A DNA stretch of 64,000 nt from CAVQGZ01 sp942491665 (GTDB lineage Bacteria > Actinomycetota > Actinomycetes > Jiangellales > Jiangellaceae), in NCBI GenBank assembly GCA_942491665.1, contig CALOBR010000020.1:186001-250000 (forward strand). Reading direction: 5' to 3'. Positions 61,958-64,000 of the stretch are shown in pieces; positions within the stretch are counted from its first letter, which is position 1; every line of letters starts with the position of its first letter. The notes under the pieces were generated by a model. That model was given only the letters and a program-made list of their open reading frames with translations. It did no database searches and was not told the DNA's origin. A program made the translations under genes and the position numbers.

Positions 61958-62635
61958 CTAGGCCGACGCCGCCTTGTAGCCCACGCCGCGGACGGTCTGC
62001 ACGATCTCAGGATGCTCGGGATCGGCCTCGATCTTGGCGCGTAGCCGCTGGACGTGCACGTTCACCAGACGGGTGTCCGCGGAGTGCCGGTAGCCCCAGA
62101 CCTGCTCGAGCAGCTCTTCGCGCGTGAACACCTGCCAGGGGCGACGGGCCAGACACACGAGCAGGTCGAACTCGAGCGGGGTGAGCGCGATCTCTTCCTC
62201 TCCGCGGCGCACCACGTGGCCCGGGACGTCGAGCGTCAGGTCACCGGCATGCAGCGTCGTCGGTCGCTGCTGGTCGGTCCCGCGCAGGCGGGCACGAACC
62301 CGGGCGACCAGCTCCTTCGGCTTGAACGGCTTCATGACGTAGTCGTCGGCTCCGGACTCCAGTCCGAGCACCACGTCGACGGTGTCGGTCTTCGCGGTGA
62401 GCATCACGATCGGCACGCCGGACTGCCCACGGATGGCTCGACACACCTCGATGCCGTCCATCCCGGGAAGCATGACGTCGAGCAGCACCAGGTCGGGCTG
62501 GAAGTCGGCGAACGTCGCCATGACCTCGTCGCCGCGGGTCACGGTCGTGGTCTCGAAGCCCTCGCCGCGCAGCACGATGCCCAGCATCTCGCCCAGGGCG
62601 ATGTCGTCGTCGACGACGAGGATGCGTCCTCTCAC
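61958..62635 (-). CDS. mtrA: OmpR-family response regulator MtrA
   Basis: The 225-residue regulator has the receiver domain with phosphoryl Asp53 (LVLLDVMLPGMDG), the acidic pocket D9-D11 and Lys in VMKPF. The OmpR winged helix follows (LTPLEFDLLVCLARRPWQVF, then SADTRLVNVHVQRLRAKIEA). It is the first gene of the mtrA-mtrB-lpqB chain, with only 40 nt to the divergent gene. Confidence 0.98.
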   Translation of the reverse strand: MRGRILVVDDDIALGEMLGIVLRGEGFETTTVTRGDEVMATFADFQPDLVLLDVMLPGMDGIEVCRAIRGQSGVPIVMLTAKTDTVDVVLGLESGADDYVMKPFKPKELVARVRARLRGTDQQRPTTLHAGDLTLDVPGHVVRRGEEEIALTPLEFDLLVCLARRPWQVFTREELLEQVWGYRHSADTRLVNVHVQRLRAKIEADPEHPEIVQTVRGVGYKAASA

Positions 62636-62640
62636 GCGCC

Positions 62641-62669
62641 CATCGTGTCATGACAGCTGTGAAACGATG
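62641..62669. promoter_or_regulatory. Dyad in the mtrA divergent gap
   Basis: catcgtgtca (62641-62650) and tgaaacgatg (62660-62669) are inverted copies with 9 of 10 matches, spaced by 9 nt. The dyad fills the 40-nt space between the mtrA start and the divergent membrane-protein start. It could be an operator for either gene. Confidence 0.45.
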
Positions 62670-62675
62670 GGCAGC

Positions 62676-63785
62676 GTGAGTCAGTCCGGTCCGCCCGCAG
62701 GCCAGCAGCCGCCGCCAGAATGGGGCGCGCCCCCGCCGCCCGGGTGGGGTGCTCCGCCACCGCCGGGCTGGGGCACGCCCCCGCCGCCGGGTTGGAACCA
62801 GCCACCATGGGCGGCCACGCCGGAGGCGCCGAAGCCGGGCAGCATCCCGCTGCGGCCACTCGGCGTGGGCGACATCCTCGAGGGCACTTTCTCGATCCTG
62901 CGCCGCTACCCCGCCGCGACCTTCGGGTCGTCGGCGCTGGTCGTCGGCGTCGTGAGCATCGTCCAGGTGCTGCTGCTGGTGCCCGTGCTCAACCGAGTCA
63001 CGCCAGTGCTGGACGCAGCCGCGACTGGGGACACCGACGCCGTCGTGGCGGCAGTCGAGTCGATCTCGTGGGGGGGCCTGGCCGCAGCCGGCGCGCTCGT
63101 CGGCCTGCTGTCGTTCGCCCTCTTCGTGCTGCTGTCCGGTCTTCTGGCCATCGTGGTGGGGCAGTCGGCGATCGGCCGGCCCTTCGGCTTCGCCGACGCC
63201 TGGCGACGAGCCGCACCCCGGCTCCCACGGCTGCTCGGTGGCGTCGTGCTCGTCGCCCTGCTCGTCGGGTCGGTGTGGGTGCTGACCGTCCTGCTGTGGG
63301 CACTGACCATTGCGATCGACGCCGGTCTCGCCTACGCCGCCATGACCCTGCTGACGCTGTTCGGAGCGATCCCGGTGTCGATCTACCTCGGCGTCAAGGC
63401 GTCGCTGACGACGCCGGCGATCGCGCTGGAGAGCACCGCCGCCGGCCCGATCGGCCCGCTCACCGGCCTTCGCCGCTCATGGACCTTGGTGTCCGGCGCC
63501 TGGTGGCGCACCCTGGGCATCCTGGTGCTGGCCGCCATCATCGCCGGCGCCCTGTCCCAGGTCATCACGATCCCGTTGAGCATCGTGCTGTCGGCGGCTC
63601 CGCTGGAGCCCAGCGCGGCCATCGTGGCGAGCACGATCGCGGCCGGGGTGGGGCAGGCGATCTCGTTGCCCATCTCCGGGCTGATCCTGGGCCTGGTCTA
63701 CGTCGACCGGCGCATCCGCACCGAGCAGCTCGACGCCGCGCTGGCACGTGCCGCGGGTGTCGAGCTGCCGCCGCAGGCTCAGTAG
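62676..63785 (+). CDS. Proline-rich multi-span membrane protein
   Basis: The 369-residue product (GTG 62676; ATG 62667 three codons upstream is equally possible) begins with a Pro/Gly/Trp tandem repeat (units of about 9 residues, PPPPGWGAP type, about residues 12-40). After GVGDILEGTFSILRRYPAATF come six or so membrane helices with a glycerophosphoryl-diester-phosphodiesterase membrane-domain-like pattern. It is divergent from mtrA. Its end overlaps the ahcY stop by 7 nt. The function is unknown. Confidence 0.78.
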   Translation: MSQSGPPAGQQPPPEWGAPPPPGWGAPPPPGWGTPPPPGWNQPPWAATPEAPKPGSIPLRPLGVGDILEGTFSILRRYPAATFGSSALVVGVVSIVQVLLLVPVLNRVTPVLDAAATGDTDAVVAAVESISWGGLAAAGALVGLLSFALFVLLSGLLAIVVGQSAIGRPFGFADAWRRAAPRLPRLLGGVVLVALLVGSVWVLTVLLWALTIAIDAGLAYAAMTLLTLFGAIPVSIYLGVKASLTTPAIALESTAAGPIGPLTGLRRSWTLVSGAWWRTLGILVLAAIIAGALSQVITIPLSIVLSAAPLEPSAAIVASTIAAGVGQAISLPISGLILGLVYVDRRIRTEQLDAALARAAGVELPPQAQ

Positions 63786-64000
63786 CGGTAGGAGTCGGCC
63801 TTGTAGGGGCCGGCCACGTCGATGCCGAGGTACTCCGCCTGAACCTTGGTGAGCTCCGTCAGCCCGACGCCGAGTGCGTCGAGGTGCAGCCGGGCCACCT
63901 TCTCGTCCAGCGACTTGGGCAGCACGTGCACGCCCAACGGGTACTCCTCGGCGCGGGTGAACAGCTCGATCTGGGCCAGCACCTGGTTGGTGAAGGAGCA
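63779..64000 (-). CDS. ahcY: S-adenosylhomocysteine hydrolase, C-terminal fragment at window edge
   Basis: The frame is open to the end of the window, giving the last 73 residues. CSFTNQVLAQIELF, YPLGVHVLPKSLDEKVARLH and the terminal GPYKADSYRY are the conserved C-terminus of AhcY/SahH, with the NAD-contacting Lys and Tyr. The 5' part lies outside the window. SahH upstream of mtrA is the usual actinobacterial order. Confidence 0.95.
   Translation of the reverse strand, partial: CSFTNQVLAQIELFTRAEEYPLGVHVLPKSLDEKVARLHLDALGVGLTELTKVQAEYLGIDVAGPYKADSYRY

Noticed and set aside
62700..62810. Tandem GC-rich repeats as a possible CRISPR or satellite
   Set aside because: The units are about 27 bp, in frame, and encode a Pro/Gly/Trp repeat at the start of the membrane protein; there are no spacers.

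Overview
The window is a 64-kb, very GC-rich stretch of an actinobacterial (Actinomycetota) chromosome. The evidence is the mtrA-mtrB-lpqB module, the BldC-like, Rv3235-family and SAF/CpaE-like genes beside secA, a WS/DGAT acyltransferase, a large NAD-dependent glutamate dehydrogenase, zinc-type S14, short-LID adenylate kinase, and heavy use of GTG starts and 4-nt ATGA/GTGA gene overlaps. The genus cannot be fixed from the sequence alone. Almost everything is core genome. I see no insertion sequence, prophage, CRISPR array or transferred island.

Positions 1-36537 (minus strand) hold the main translation and transcription supercluster. In order of transcription it runs tRNA-Trp, secE, nusG, rplK, rplA, an LppX-like lipoprotein, rplJL with an L10-type leader and its own promoter, rpoB, rpoC, rpsL, rpsG, fusA and tuf. 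The S10-spc-alpha operons follow from rpsJ through secY, adk, map, a DUF1707 membrane protein, infA, rpmJ, rpsM, rpsK, rpsD, rpoA and rplQ. Then come truA, an RsmC-like methyltransferase and an ABC-F ATPase cut by the window edge. Internal promoters and hairpins divide it into S10, tuf, str, rpoBC and rplJL units.

Positions 36538-48800 are a mixed metabolic region: a class I aminotransferase and adenosine deaminase (plus), the NAD-glutamate dehydrogenase (minus), a DUF2505 protein and an alpha/beta hydrolase (plus), and a DUF6912 protein, patatin-like lipase, WS/DGAT acyltransferase and HAD hydrolase (minus).

Positions 48787-64000 hold the CpaE-like/SAF pair, a BldC-like HTH gene, a LysM membrane protein with an Rv3235-family partner, and the minus-strand chain mtrA-mtrB-lpqB-comF-hpf-ycaQ-secA. 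A proline-rich membrane protein and the C-terminus of S-adenosylhomocysteine hydrolase close the window.

The observations most worth a second look are these. Three genes have conserved N-termini that cannot be reached from any ATG, GTG or TTG; in two of them a CTG overlaps the upstream stop as CTGA. Single-base frameshifts interrupt secA and truA. A 35-bp near-identical repeat lies in frame in the disordered tails of both L17 and L10. An 86-bp two-tier palindrome lies between tuf and rpsJ. A perfect 17-bp dyad is wrapped around the rpsL promoter, and another dyad lies in the very short mtrA divergent gap.
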